A stretch of 64,000 nucleotides of DNA from the NCBI RefSeq assembly GCF_022664535.1, contig NZ_JAKUJY010000004.1:186001-250000 (forward strand). The letters run 5' to 3'. The stretch's first letter is position 1. The number at the start of each line of letters is the position of its first letter. This stretch comes from Sphingobium trunci (lineage in GTDB: Bacteria > Pseudomonadota > Alphaproteobacteria > Sphingomonadales > Sphingomonadaceae). The translations under genes were made by a program, and so were the position numbers. Shown here piece after piece: positions 40,279-48,924 of this stretch. Below the pieces are notes generated by a model. The model worked only from the letters and a program-made list of their open reading frames with translations, was not told the DNA's origin and made no database searches.

Positions 40279-40977
40279 CTAGCGATCGGGGCGTATGAAC
40301 TCCATCAACTGTTCGACAAGCTTCCGTTCCGCGGTCGCGATGCGCTTTTCGGGCCAGAGGCCATAGCCCCCCGCCAGTCCGACCTGTCCCGCTTCCCAGA
40401 TGATAAGGTTCAGTTCGACGACCCGGTCTTCATCGACATGGCCATCGGCGTCGGTGATGCGAAAGGCCGGAATATTCTTCGCCATAGCCAGCAGGTCCGC
40501 CTGCTGCACCCGATAGGATATGGCGCCCAGGTCAAGGTCGATATAGGAACCCAGATGGACCAGCCGGACGCCGTCCATCGATTTGGAGATGGTCCGCACA
40601 TAGCGCGCGACCCAGCGTTTCAGATCGGATTCCTGCGGATAGGGCGGCAGGCTGGCGCGCGTCAGCAGTCGCTGCGAAATCGCGATCTGGTGCCGGATCG
40701 TCTTTTCCAGCAGGTCGCGCTTGTCGCGGAAATGCAGATAGGCGACCGCCCGGCTGACCCCAGCCCGCTTGACGATGGCGGAAACGCTGGTGTCGAAATA
40801 GCTGTTTTCCATGAACTCGCGGCGCGCGGCCCGGATGATCCGGGCATGGGTGCGGGCTCGCTGCCGGGGCCGTTCCAGTCGCGATGCCGGTTCCAGATCA
40901 ACGTCCGGGCTTTGGCGCTCGCTATCCTGTCCCATGGGTTGATGCGTCCATTGAATTCGGAATTTCCATTTTCCCAT
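40279..40977 (-). CDS. TetR family transcriptional regulator
   Basis: A 232-residue regulator with an N-terminal 40-residue polar extension. The HTH is AARREFMENSYFDTSVSAIVKRAGVSRAVAYLHFRDKRDLLEKTI in order, a clear TetR_N domain near residues 48-95, followed by an all-helical ligand domain. ATG codons at 40977 and 40935 are possible starts. The upstream gap to the divergent TonB receptor holds a perfect TAGACA/TGTCTA palindrome, a likely operator. It probably controls the receptor-CoA ligase-lactonase-SDR set and perhaps the MFS gene 30 bases downstream. Confidence 0.88.
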   Translation of the reverse strand: MGKWKFRIQWTHQPMGQDSERQSPDVDLEPASRLERPRQRARTHARIIRAARREFMENSYFDTSVSAIVKRAGVSRAVAYLHFRDKRDLLEKTIRHQIAISQRLLTRASLPPYPQESDLKRWVARYVRTISKSMDGVRLVHLGSYIDLDLGAISYRVQQADLLAMAKNIPAFRITDADGHVDEDRVVELNLIIWEAGQVGLAGGYGLWPEKRIATAERKLVEQLMEFIRPDR

Positions 40978-41010
40978 AAACCTGCAAATCGCATCTTGTC
41001 ACGAACTATC

Positions 41011-41025
41011 TAGACACTCTGTCTA
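41011..41025. promoter_or_regulatory. Probable TetR operator (TAGACA-CTC-TGTCTA)
   Basis: A perfect six-base inverted repeat with a three-base spacer, 34 bases upstream of the TetR start and 132 bases before the divergent TonB receptor. A TAG/CTA-rich surrounding (ACTATCTAGAC, AATTATCTCTAG) extends it. Confidence 0.6.
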
Positions 41026-41156
41026 ATTATCTCTAGCCCTGAAGATTGGGAGCATGTCCGGACCATCCATCCGGAAGGGCGGATGTGGAACCCGGATGGT
41101 CGAGGCGCGGCGGAAGAATGAATTCGCGCCCGGCAAAGGGATGAGGATGTACGGAG

Positions 41157-43466
41157 ATGTCCAGGAAGATATCCGCCGTTGCGGCGGCCATGTTGTCGAG
41201 CACAGTCATCGCCCCCCATGCCCTGGCCCGCCCGCTGGCGGATCAGGCAGCCGGGACTGAAATCAGCAAAGCCGATATCGGCGACATCATCGTCACCGCG
41301 CGCCGCCGCAGCGAACGGTTGCAGGATGTGCCGGTCGCGATTTCCGTGGTGGAGGGCGCGGAACTGCAACGTCAGTCCATCGTGCGCGCCGAAGATCTGC
41401 CGCGCGCCGCTCCGGGCATGGTCGTCACTACCTCCGTCTATGGCGGCAGCAACCTGACGATCGGCATCCGGTCCCAGCGGCAGCAGCTCAACAACGGCAC
41501 CTATGACGCGTCGGTCGGCGTCTATCTGGACGAAGTGCCGCAGGCCCGCACCCAGGGCCTGAACGGCGCCCTTTACGACATCGCCTCGGTGCAGGTGCTC
41601 AAGGGGCCGCAGGGCACATTGTTCGGGCGCAACACGACCGGGGGCGCTGTCCTGATCACCAGCGCGCCGCCGACCGACCGGCTAGAGGGCTATGCCCAGA
41701 TCGGCCTCGGCAATTTCGGCGCGAGGGATATGGAGGCTGTACTGAACCTTCCGGTATCGGACAGCCTTCAACTCCGCTTCTCCGGCAAGTACAGCGCCCA
41801 TGACGGCTATTTCTACAGCACGACCGAAGGGCGCAGGATCGGCGATCTGGACACCAGGGCGTGGCGGTTTTCCGCGCGATGGCAGCCGACGGACAATCTG
41901 ACCAACCTGCTGGTCGTCAACGGCTTCGACGAGAGAGATGACGGCACGGTATTCAAGCTGGCCGCCGTCAACCCGCTCGGCGCGGGCGCGATCTATCGCG
42001 ACCAGATGACACAGTTCACGCTGTTGCAGAATAGCGCGTTCTGGACCACGACCGCATCGGTGGTGCCTGGCGGCACCGATGTGAACACATTGTCGGTTTC
42101 CAATATCACCACGCTGGAGGCGGGTGCGGTCACGCTGAAGAACATCTTCGGCTATCGTCGCGTCCGGTCGGCCATCGGCTTCAACATCGATGGCGACCAG
42201 TATAATTCCTATTTCATCAACACCCTCGATAGCGGGCATCAATATTCCGACGAGTTGAACCTGTCCGGAAAGGCAATGGACGGGAAGCTGGAATACTTTG
42301 CGGGTCTGTTCTTCTTCAAGGAAGACAATGCCTCCAGCCAGCGCACGCAAAACCGCATGAGCGTGCCCTTCACCAGTGCCCAACCCGGCGTGATCGCCAA
42401 CACCATTGCCGATCCGATCACCAACACCAGCTATTCCGCTTATGCACAGGCCACCTATCATTTCGGGGAATCGGGAATCTCGCTCACCGGCGGCGCGCGT
42501 TACACCTACGACAAGCGCGAAGTCGCCTGGCGATCGGCGTTCCTCGCGCCGACGACCAATTGCCGACTTGTGGACGCCAATGGCGTGGCGCTGTCGCCCT
42601 GCGTCCGGGAAGGCAGCATATCCTATCGCCGCCCCACCTGGACGGCGACGCTGGACTGGAAGGCCAGCGCGGACCTGCTGCTCTACGGCACCTATCGCCG
42701 CGGCTACCGCTCCGGCGGCTTCACCCTGACCGCCTACAACCCGTTCGAGGCGCAACCCTATGCCCCCGAAACGGTCGACGATTTCGAAATCGGCGCCAAG
42801 GGGACGCTGCGCTTCGACGGCGGACGCTTCACCTATGCCCTGGCTGGCTATTATGACAAATATAACGACATCCAGCGGCAACTGACCGACAACAGCAAGC
42901 CGATCGTATCCGTCTTCTTCGTCAACGCGGCCAAGGCGACGATCAAGGGCGTCGAGGCCAACGGCACGCTGGATTATGGCAGGCTCACCCTGTCGGGCAG
43001 CTTTTCCTATTCGGACGCGCAGTATAAGCGATTCTTCGCGCCCGGACCGGGTGGCCGGATATTCGATTATTCCCGCGCGCCCTTTGCCGGGGCGCCCAAA
43101 TATACCGTGACCTGGCTGGCGCGCTATGCCCTGATCGACAGCGAAAGGACAGGGCGGGTCAGCATCCAGGGCAGCGGATATTATCAGTCCGACACCGTCG
43201 CGCAGGACGTGACCTCCTTCGATCCGATCACGGAAACGGTCCGGCCGCAGACCGTGCTGCATTCGCGCCATGTCATCGACGGCATGCTCGAATGGGCGAA
43301 TGTCATGGGCGGCGCGGTCGACTTGCAACTTTATGTCCGCAATCTGACCAAGGCGCGTTATCTCACGCAGATTAACGATGCGCTGGCGTCCACATCCTTT
43401 GGCCAGACAGAGGCCATCATGGGCAATCCGCGCACCTATGGCGGGTCGCTGAAAATCCGCTTCTGA
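41157..43466 (+). CDS. TonB-dependent outer membrane receptor
   Basis: A 769-residue receptor. The signal peptide covers about residues 1-25 (ending PHALARP), followed by IGDIIVTARRRSERLQDVPVA as the TonB-box/plug start. The plug motif LKGPQGTLFGRNTTGGAVL is complete and the protein ends with the barrel signal GGSLKIRF. It is the first of five co-directional genes with CoA ligase, lactonase-like hydrolase and two SDRs, opposite a TetR gene. Uptake of the compound processed by these genes is inferred. The start at 41157 follows ACGGAG closely, so ribosome binding may be weak. Confidence 0.93.
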   Translation: MSRKISAVAAAMLSSTVIAPHALARPLADQAAGTEISKADIGDIIVTARRRSERLQDVPVAISVVEGAELQRQSIVRAEDLPRAAPGMVVTTSVYGGSNLTIGIRSQRQQLNNGTYDASVGVYLDEVPQARTQGLNGALYDIASVQVLKGPQGTLFGRNTTGGAVLITSAPPTDRLEGYAQIGLGNFGARDMEAVLNLPVSDSLQLRFSGKYSAHDGYFYSTTEGRRIGDLDTRAWRFSARWQPTDNLTNLLVVNGFDERDDGTVFKLAAVNPLGAGAIYRDQMTQFTLLQNSAFWTTTASVVPGGTDVNTLSVSNITTLEAGAVTLKNIFGYRRVRSAIGFNIDGDQYNSYFINTLDSGHQYSDELNLSGKAMDGKLEYFAGLFFFKEDNASSQRTQNRMSVPFTSAQPGVIANTIADPITNTSYSAYAQATYHFGESGISLTGGARYTYDKREVAWRSAFLAPTTNCRLVDANGVALSPCVREGSISYRRPTWTATLDWKASADLLLYGTYRRGYRSGGFTLTAYNPFEAQPYAPETVDDFEIGAKGTLRFDGGRFTYALAGYYDKYNDIQRQLTDNSKPIVSVFFVNAAKATIKGVEANGTLDYGRLTLSGSFSYSDAQYKRFFAPGPGGRIFDYSRAPFAGAPKYTVTWLARYALIDSERTGRVSIQGSGYYQSDTVAQDVTSFDPITETVRPQTVLHSRHVIDGMLEWANVMGGAVDLQLYVRNLTKARYLTQINDALASTSFGQTEAIMGNPRTYGGSLKIRF

Positions 43467-43487
43467 ACGGACAGGGAGAGGAAGGCG

Positions 43488-45236
43488 ATGAGCGACGACT
43501 GGAAAAGCAAGCCTCGGCCGCATGAAATCCGGGGGGAACTGCCGGTCGCCGCCACCGTCCCGGCGGTGTTCGCCCATGCCCTGTCCCGGTTCGGCGACCT
43601 GCCCTATCTGCGGGACGAAGGGCGGGTGATGACCTATGCGCAGGTGGATGCGGAATCGCGTCGACTGTCGCGCGGGCTGATCGCCATGGGCATAGCAAAG
43701 GGCACCCGCGTCGGCATCATGATGCCCAATGGCATTGACTGGGTGCTCGCATGGCTGGCGATCTGCCGGATCGGCGCCGTCGCCGTGGGGTTGAGCACGC
43801 TCTTCCAGCGCCGTGAAATCCAGTGGGCGCTGCGGCACAACGATATCGACACGCTGCTGGTTTCGGCCAGTTTCGGCAAGGCGGATTTCCAGCAGCGGAT
43901 CGAACAGGCTTTCCCGATGCTGGCCGACCGGTCCGGGCAGGACCGGCTGTTCCTGCCCGATGCCCCCTATCTGCGCCGGATCGTGGTGGTCGGCGGCCCG
44001 GCCCGGCCCTGGGCGATGCAGGGGTGGGACGCGCTGGATCGCGCGGCATCCGCCACGCCGCAGGCCGATGACCGGATCGTCGCGGCGATGGAAGCCGCCG
44101 TATCGCCTGCCGACGACATGCTCATCATCTGCACCTCCGGAACCACCAGCGAGCCGAAAGGCGTCATCTGCATGCATGGCCCGGCCATGCGCAACGGATG
44201 GAATTTCGCGCCCTATACGCTGATCGACAGGGGCGAGAATTTCTATTGCGGCATGCCCTTCTTCTGGGTGGGCGGTTTCATCTGGGGCATATTGCCGGTG
44301 ATGAACAATGGCGCCTGCCTGTGTTTTCCCGCATCGCTCAGCGGCGAGGATATTCTGTCCATGCTGGTCCGCGATCATGTGACCGGCATCTTCCCCGTCG
44401 CCGCGCAACTGCATGCGATCCGGCATGCGGCGGAGGAAGAGGGTATCGATCTTGGTTTCATCCGTAACGGTTATGTCGCCCATCGCGATGCCGATACGGG
44501 CGAGCCGATACCGCCGGACCGCCGGATGGGCGGAACCTTGGGCATGACGGAAACCTTCGGCACCCACAGCACGGATCAGGAGGGCAAGCCCACCCCATTG
44601 GGCAAGGCTGGCCATTGGGGCCGCGCCATGCCGGGCATCGAACGGCGGATCGTTTCCCTCGACACGGGCGAGCCGCTTGGTCCTGGCGAGGTGGGCGAAC
44701 TCCAGCTTCGCGGTTCCGGCCTGATGCGCGGCTATGTGAAGAAGGAACGGCATGAGATCATGACAGGGGATGGCTTCTTCCCCACCGGCGACCGCTGCAT
44801 GATCGACGAGGACGATCTGCTCTATTTCTATGGCCGGGCCAAGGACATGATAAAGACCAGCGGCGCCAATGTCGCCCCGGCCGAAGTCGAGGCGGCGCTG
44901 CTCGACTTTCCGGAAGTGCGTGAGGCGATCGTTCTTGGCCTGCCGGATATCAAGCTGGGGGAGATCGTTGCGGCGGTGTTGGTTCCGGAACATGGACACC
45001 AGATCAACTGCGCCGGAATAGGAGCGCGGTTGCGCGAGGAAATCTCCAGCTACAAGATTCCCCGGATCGTGGTGATAATGGACTATGAGGATGTGCCGCG
45101 TACGGACGCCGCCGAAAAACCTCGGCGCAACGTCCTGCGTGAACAGCTGATCGCGAGGCTCCACAATAGGCCGGAGGTGGCACCCCTCCGCGCGAAGGGG
45201 CTGGAAAGTGAGGGGAGGAACAGGCATGGCAGGTGA
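43488..45236 (+). CDS. AMP-forming CoA ligase (feruloyl-CoA synthetase-like)
   Basis: A 582-residue adenylate-forming ligase. The P-loop IICTSGTTSEPKGVICMHG, GMTETFGTHS, FFPTGDRCMIDEDDLLYF and MIKTSGANVAPAEVEAAL follow the usual order. The C-terminal Lys motif is unusual: DAAEKPRRNVLRE rather than TGKxxR, but a Lys is still present. The ATG at 43488 follows GGGAGAGGAAGG, 21 bases after the receptor gene. The 3' end overlaps the lactonase-like gene by 11 bases. It probably activates the acid released by that hydrolase. The substrate is unknown. Confidence 0.88.
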   Translation: MSDDWKSKPRPHEIRGELPVAATVPAVFAHALSRFGDLPYLRDEGRVMTYAQVDAESRRLSRGLIAMGIAKGTRVGIMMPNGIDWVLAWLAICRIGAVAVGLSTLFQRREIQWALRHNDIDTLLVSASFGKADFQQRIEQAFPMLADRSGQDRLFLPDAPYLRRIVVVGGPARPWAMQGWDALDRAASATPQADDRIVAAMEAAVSPADDMLIICTSGTTSEPKGVICMHGPAMRNGWNFAPYTLIDRGENFYCGMPFFWVGGFIWGILPVMNNGACLCFPASLSGEDILSMLVRDHVTGIFPVAAQLHAIRHAAEEEGIDLGFIRNGYVAHRDADTGEPIPPDRRMGGTLGMTETFGTHSTDQEGKPTPLGKAGHWGRAMPGIERRIVSLDTGEPLGPGEVGELQLRGSGLMRGYVKKERHEIMTGDGFFPTGDRCMIDEDDLLYFYGRAKDMIKTSGANVAPAEVEAALLDFPEVREAIVLGLPDIKLGEIVAAVLVPEHGHQINCAGIGARLREEISSYKIPRIVVIMDYEDVPRTDAAEKPRRNVLREQLIARLHNRPEVAPLRAKGLESEGRNRHGR

Positions 45237-46143
45237 ACGACAGGGCAAGGGCAGGCGCATGGTGAGGATGATGGCCCTGCTGGCGGCGTCGCTGGGCGGT
45301 TCGAGCGTCGGCACCGCACAGACCAGGCCTGCGCAGGCCATGCCGCAACCGCCGTCGCGGCCCAATATCGCGCCCTTGCCCCGCGTCACCACGCCGCGCC
45401 TCTATGTGATCGATTGCGGTTATCTCACCACCAACCGTCCCGAAGCCTTCGGCCTGACGCGCGACGAAGTGGCGGACAGCAACATGCCAGTCACCTGCTA
45501 TCTGGTCATTCATCCCAAAGGGGTGCTGCTCTACGATACCGGGCTTTCGGATCTGCTGGTGGGCAGGCCCGCCTATGAGCATAGCGTCTTCGGCTGGGGC
45601 CAGATCAAGATGCGGAGCCTGCGCGGCGAATTGGCCGATATCGGCCTGGCGCCGGAGGACATCACCTATCTCGCCTTGTCGCACGGCCATTTCGACCATG
45701 TCGGCAATGCCAACATGTTCGCCGGTTCGACATGGCTGACGCCGCGCGCCGAATATGCGGACATGTTCGAAAAGGGCGCGACCTTCAGCCTGGCCGACTA
45801 TGCCGCGCTCGCCCATTCCCGCAAAATTCTCTATGATGGCGATCATGATGTGTTCGGCGACGGCACCGTCATACTCAAGGCGACGCCGGGCCACACCCCC
45901 GGCCATCAATCGCTCTATGTGAAGCTGGCGCATACCGGCGGCGTCATTCTGAGCGGCGACCTCTATCATTATGAGGAGGAACTGACGAAGGACCGCATGC
46001 CGGAACGGGAGCGGCACAGCGGAACGCCCGAATCCCGCCGGGCGCTGGCCGATTTCGCGGCGCGGACGCATTCGCAGCTCTGGATCGGCCACAGCACGGC
46101 CTTCTTCCGGAACGCGCGCAAGTCGCCCGCCTGGTACGACTGA
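45226..46143 (+). CDS. Exported MBL-fold lactonase-like hydrolase (AHL-lactonase family)
   Basis: A 305-residue protein with an N-terminal signal (basic GRRM start, hydrophobic MMALLAASLGG, then about 20 proline-rich residues), so it should act in the periplasm or at the membrane. The metal site is complete: SHGHFDHVG (HxHxDH), PGHTPGHQ, LSGDLYH with the Asp and IGHS with the last His. YVIDCG at the start and this layout match N-acyl homoserine lactonase-type MBL proteins. The ATG at 45226 follows GGGGAGGA and overlaps the CoA ligase end. Lactone opening before CoA activation fits the operon, and quorum quenching is an alternative. Confidence 0.85.
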   Translation: MAGERQGKGRRMVRMMALLAASLGGSSVGTAQTRPAQAMPQPPSRPNIAPLPRVTTPRLYVIDCGYLTTNRPEAFGLTRDEVADSNMPVTCYLVIHPKGVLLYDTGLSDLLVGRPAYEHSVFGWGQIKMRSLRGELADIGLAPEDITYLALSHGHFDHVGNANMFAGSTWLTPRAEYADMFEKGATFSLADYAALAHSRKILYDGDHDVFGDGTVILKATPGHTPGHQSLYVKLAHTGGVILSGDLYHYEEELTKDRMPERERHSGTPESRRALADFAARTHSQLWIGHSTAFFRNARKSPAWYD

Positions 46144-46172
46144 AACGCCCATTTTTCGCGATCGGCCTGCAC

Positions 46173-46199
46173 GCCGGGGCTTGTTCAGTCTGCCCCGGC
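46173..46199 (+). terminator. Hairpin between lactonase-like gene and SDR pair
   Basis: GCCGGGGC and GCCCCGGC pair across an 11-base loop. No T-run follows, so it may only attenuate transcription. Confidence 0.35.
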
Positions 46200-46239
46200 C
46201 ATGGAGAAGGCGCCGACCGCTATCGAGGAGACAGGAGAA

Positions 46240-47118
46240 ATGACGATTCCCCCGCATCATAAGGTGGTCGAGGCACCGCCCGTCGATCGTCCCCCGCTAC
46301 CCGCGGGAACCCTGAACGGTGAGGTCGCCGTCGTGACCGGCGGCGGATCGGGCATGGGTCTCGCCATGGCCAGCGCCTTCGTCCAGGCGGGTGCGAAGGT
46401 CGCCATCTTCGGCCGCACGCAGGAAAAGGCCGATCAGGGCGCGGAAAAGCTGCGCGCCATGGGCGGGCAAGTGCTGGCCGTCGGCGCCGATGTCCGCGAC
46501 CCTGCAAAGATCGCCGACGTGTTCGACCGGGCAGAGGCGGAATTGGGCCCCGTCACCATCCTCGCCAATAATGCGGGGGGCAATTATCCCGTTCTGGCTG
46601 AGGGCATGAGCGCGGGCCAGTGGCGTTCGATCACCCGCATCGCCATTGACGGCACCTTCTTCTGCTCGACGGAATTTGCGCGGCGCCGGATCGCGGCGGG
46701 CGGGCGCGGCGCCATCGTCAACAATTCCGCGCAATATATCTGGACCGGCTTTCCCGGAGACGCCCATTCCGCAGCGGCCAAGGCGGCGATCGCGACGATG
46801 AGCGCGACCCAGGCGCAGGACTGGAAGCAGCATCGCATCCGCGTGAATTGCGTGGCGGCGGGCTTCTTCCCCCATGCCCATTCGGTGAATGGGCAGAATG
46901 CCGATCAGGATGTCCGGCTGGGCGCGATGCTGCCGATCGCGCGCGTGGGCCGCATGCATGAATTCGGCTGGATTTCAGCCTTTCTCTGCTCGCCCTTCGC
47001 AGCCGGGATCACCGGCGAGACATTGGTGATCGACGCGGCGGACCGCCTGCGCCGCACCCTGACCAGCCCCGACTTCATCCCTCCGCGCGAACGCGAAGTC
47101 ATCTGGGGAGACATGTAA
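46240..47118 (+). CDS. SDR family, 2,4-dienoyl-CoA reductase-type
   Basis: A 292-residue SDR. The cofactor loop is VVTGGGSGMGLAMASAF, and FGRTQEK follows the second strand with Arg, indicating NADPH. NNAGGNYP is typical. The catalytic set is of the mammalian DECR1 kind: Tyr in SAQYIWTG, then Ser eleven and Lys fifteen residues later in HSAAAKAA, in place of YxxxK. This supports a 2,4-dienoyl-CoA or trans-2-enoyl-CoA reductase. The ATG at 46240 follows AGGAGACAGGAG. The stop overlaps the next gene by one base (TAATG). The partner gene is a degenerate SDR. Confidence 0.85.
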   Translation: MTIPPHHKVVEAPPVDRPPLPAGTLNGEVAVVTGGGSGMGLAMASAFVQAGAKVAIFGRTQEKADQGAEKLRAMGGQVLAVGADVRDPAKIADVFDRAEAELGPVTILANNAGGNYPVLAEGMSAGQWRSITRIAIDGTFFCSTEFARRRIAAGGRGAIVNNSAQYIWTGFPGDAHSAAAKAAIATMSATQAQDWKQHRIRVNCVAAGFFPHAHSVNGQNADQDVRLGAMLPIARVGRMHEFGWISAFLCSPFAAGITGETLVIDAADRLRRTLTSPDFIPPREREVIWGDM

Positions 47119-47735
47119 TGGCCGCGACCCAGCTCATCGCCCTTCCCGCCTGGCTGGAGGGACGCCGTGCCCTTGCCGTTGGCGAAGGCGCCGCCCTCGA
47201 TGCCGTTGCCGCCGCGCTCGAGACAGCCGGGGCCAGGGCGGTGCGTGGCGCCGCCGTTGCCGATCTGCCGGAAGTGGCTGCGCAATTCGATGCCGCGGGC
47301 CCCGTCGACCTGCTGGTGCATGCGGGCACGCCATTGCCTACCATCTCGTCCGAACAGATCGGCATGGAACAGTGGCGGGCGACCTTCTCCGCCGATCTGG
47401 ACGGCCGTTTCCTCCATGCGGCGGAATTCACCCGCCGGTTGCTGGCCGCCGACATGCCGGGCAATATCCTTTACCTCATGCCCCCCTACAGGGTGGAGGC
47501 CGGACAGGGCATGGCGGGCACCGCGCATGGCGCGCTTGACAATCTGGTGAAGTCGCTCTCGGTGGAATGGGCGCGCGACGGCATCCGCGTCAACGCCATC
47601 GCTTCGCGCGTGGTCGCCGATTATCAGGGCAGCACGGAGCCGCAGCAGACCTCGCTCACCAGCCTCGCCGCCTATCTGCTCAGCGATTACGCCGCCTATG
47701 TGACCGGGACGATCACCGGCATCGACGAGGTTTGA
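47118..47735 (+). CDS. Degenerate SDR-like protein paired with the upstream SDR
   Basis: A 205-residue protein with SDR-type secondary structure but without the usual motifs. The first strand and loop are ALAVGEGAALDAVAAALE, with no TGxxxGxG, and the YxxxK helix is AGTAHGALDNLVKSL, with no Tyr or Lys at the expected spacing. The later part EWARDGIRVNAIASR and the end YVTGTITGIDEV are clearly SDR-like. It is shorter than normal by about 50 residues. One-base stop/start overlap with the upstream DECR-type SDR gives near-equal translation, so a heteromeric enzyme with one structural subunit is a fair inference. Confidence 0.78.
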   Translation: MAATQLIALPAWLEGRRALAVGEGAALDAVAAALETAGARAVRGAAVADLPEVAAQFDAAGPVDLLVHAGTPLPTISSEQIGMEQWRATFSADLDGRFLHAAEFTRRLLAADMPGNILYLMPPYRVEAGQGMAGTAHGALDNLVKSLSVEWARDGIRVNAIASRVVADYQGSTEPQQTSLTSLAAYLLSDYAAYVTGTITGIDEV

Positions 47736-47749
47736 CCGCAGGCACGATC

Positions 47750-47778
47750 GGATGCGGGCTGTCTTGCAGCCCGCATCC
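47750..47778. terminator. Bidirectional hairpin between convergent genes
   Basis: GGATGCGGGCTG (47750-47761) and CAGCCCGCATCC (47767-47778) form a 12-base stem with a five-base loop between the SDR-like gene and the convergent glycerophosphodiesterase. No long T-run is present. Confidence 0.65.
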
Positions 47779-47784
47779 GGTGGC

Positions 47785-48924
47785 TCACGCCATCGCTTCG
47801 TCGATAGCCTGCTTCCCCAATGCGGGGTCGTCGGTGAAGAAGGCGTCCAGCCCCGTGGCGATATAGCGCTTCATCTCCGCGATGCTGCCCGCCGGGTTGC
47901 GCGCGGCATCGCCCGCATCGTTCCGGAAGTCGGCGGCCAGGAAATGATTTTCCGGCCGGAAGGTCCATATCCCGACCAGCAGCCCCGCCTTGTGCGCGGC
48001 TTCGACCAGCCCGCTTGGCGTCGTCAGCCGCCCATCGGGTCCGATGGGGATGACCATCCGCACATGCGGCGCCACATAGGTCGCATAGGTCGCCATCTCC
48101 GCCAGCCCCTCCGGCGACAGCAGCGCGCCATAGGTCCGCCCGATGCCCTGCGCGGCGAAATCCGGTGGGGGTTGGCGCGGATCACCGATCAGCTGCATCA
48201 GCCCGATATGGGACATGGACGCGGTCTTCTGGCGCAGCGCTTTCAGATTGCCGACCTCGAAGGACTGGATGATCAGCGGCGCGCGCAACAGATAGCCGCT
48301 GCGGCCGATGATATCGAGCAAGCGCTGTTCCTGCGGCAGGCCGATCCCCGTGAAATAGGTCGGATGCTTGATCTCCGGGATCAGGCCGATGGTGCGGCCG
48401 CGCGCGGCGGATTCCGCCGCCACGAAATCGGCGATCTCCTCCATCGACACGATCTGGAACTGGCCGTCATAGCTCTGGCTTTCCGGCCGCATGGCCCCCA
48501 GCCTTTCCTTGGCGCGCAGCGTCTTGAGCTCGGCGAAGGTGAAGTCCTCGGTGAACCAGCCGACCTGCTGTTCGCCATCGATCGTCTTGGCGGTCTTGCG
48601 GCCGGCGAATTCCGGATGCGCGGCGACGTCGGTGGTTTCGGCGATGTTGTTTTCATGGCGCGCGACCAGCACCCCGTCCTTTGTCGGCACGAGGTCCGGC
48701 TCCACGAAATCGGCTCCGTCCTGGATCGCCTTGGCATAGGAACCCAGCGTATGTTCGGGCCGAAGCGCCGAACAGCCGCGATGGGCGAGCAGGACCGGAC
48801 GCTTGCGCCCCCCGTCGCGCGTGAGGGAGGCGGCATTCGCCACCCCCGTCGCGGCCGCCGCGCCCAGCAGCGGCAATTGGGCGGCCGAGCGCAGCAGGCC
48901 GCGCCGGGACAGCGACGCGGCCAT
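47785..48924 (-). CDS. glpQ: Glycerophosphodiester phosphodiesterase, Tat-exported
   Basis: A 379-residue GDPD of the GlpQ type. It starts with a twin-arginine signal (SRRGLLRSAAQLPLLGAAAA) and is therefore likely periplasmic. The catalytic HRG is in LLAHRGCSALRPEHTLGSY, with the Glu/Asp pair in DFVEPDLVPTKDG, and HxN (ARHENN) follows. LIPEIKHP is the next family motif. The ATG at 48924 overlaps the stop of the TonB receptor by one base, so the operon is receptor-GDPD under the PHO box at 51446-51507. It releases glycerol phosphate from glycerophosphodiesters to supply phosphate. The gene symbol follows the E. coli homologue. Confidence 0.9.
   Translation of the reverse strand: MAASLSRRGLLRSAAQLPLLGAAAATGVANAASLTRDGGRKRPVLLAHRGCSALRPEHTLGSYAKAIQDGADFVEPDLVPTKDGVLVARHENNIAETTDVAAHPEFAGRKTAKTIDGEQQVGWFTEDFTFAELKTLRAKERLGAMRPESQSYDGQFQIVSMEEIADFVAAESAARGRTIGLIPEIKHPTYFTGIGLPQEQRLLDIIGRSGYLLRAPLIIQSFEVGNLKALRQKTASMSHIGLMQLIGDPRQPPPDFAAQGIGRTYGALLSPEGLAEMATYATYVAPHVRMVIPIGPDGRLTTPSGLVEAAHKAGLLVGIWTFRPENHFLAADFRNDAGDAARNPAGSIAEMKRYIATGLDAFFTDDPALGKQAIDEAMA

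Noticed and set aside
41682-45392. A 1236-codon open frame on the minus strand
   Set aside because: It lies antisense to the TonB receptor, CoA ligase and part of the lactonase gene, all with full family motifs. Its composition (Arg, His, Gly, Asp rich) is typical of a shadow frame in high-GC DNA.
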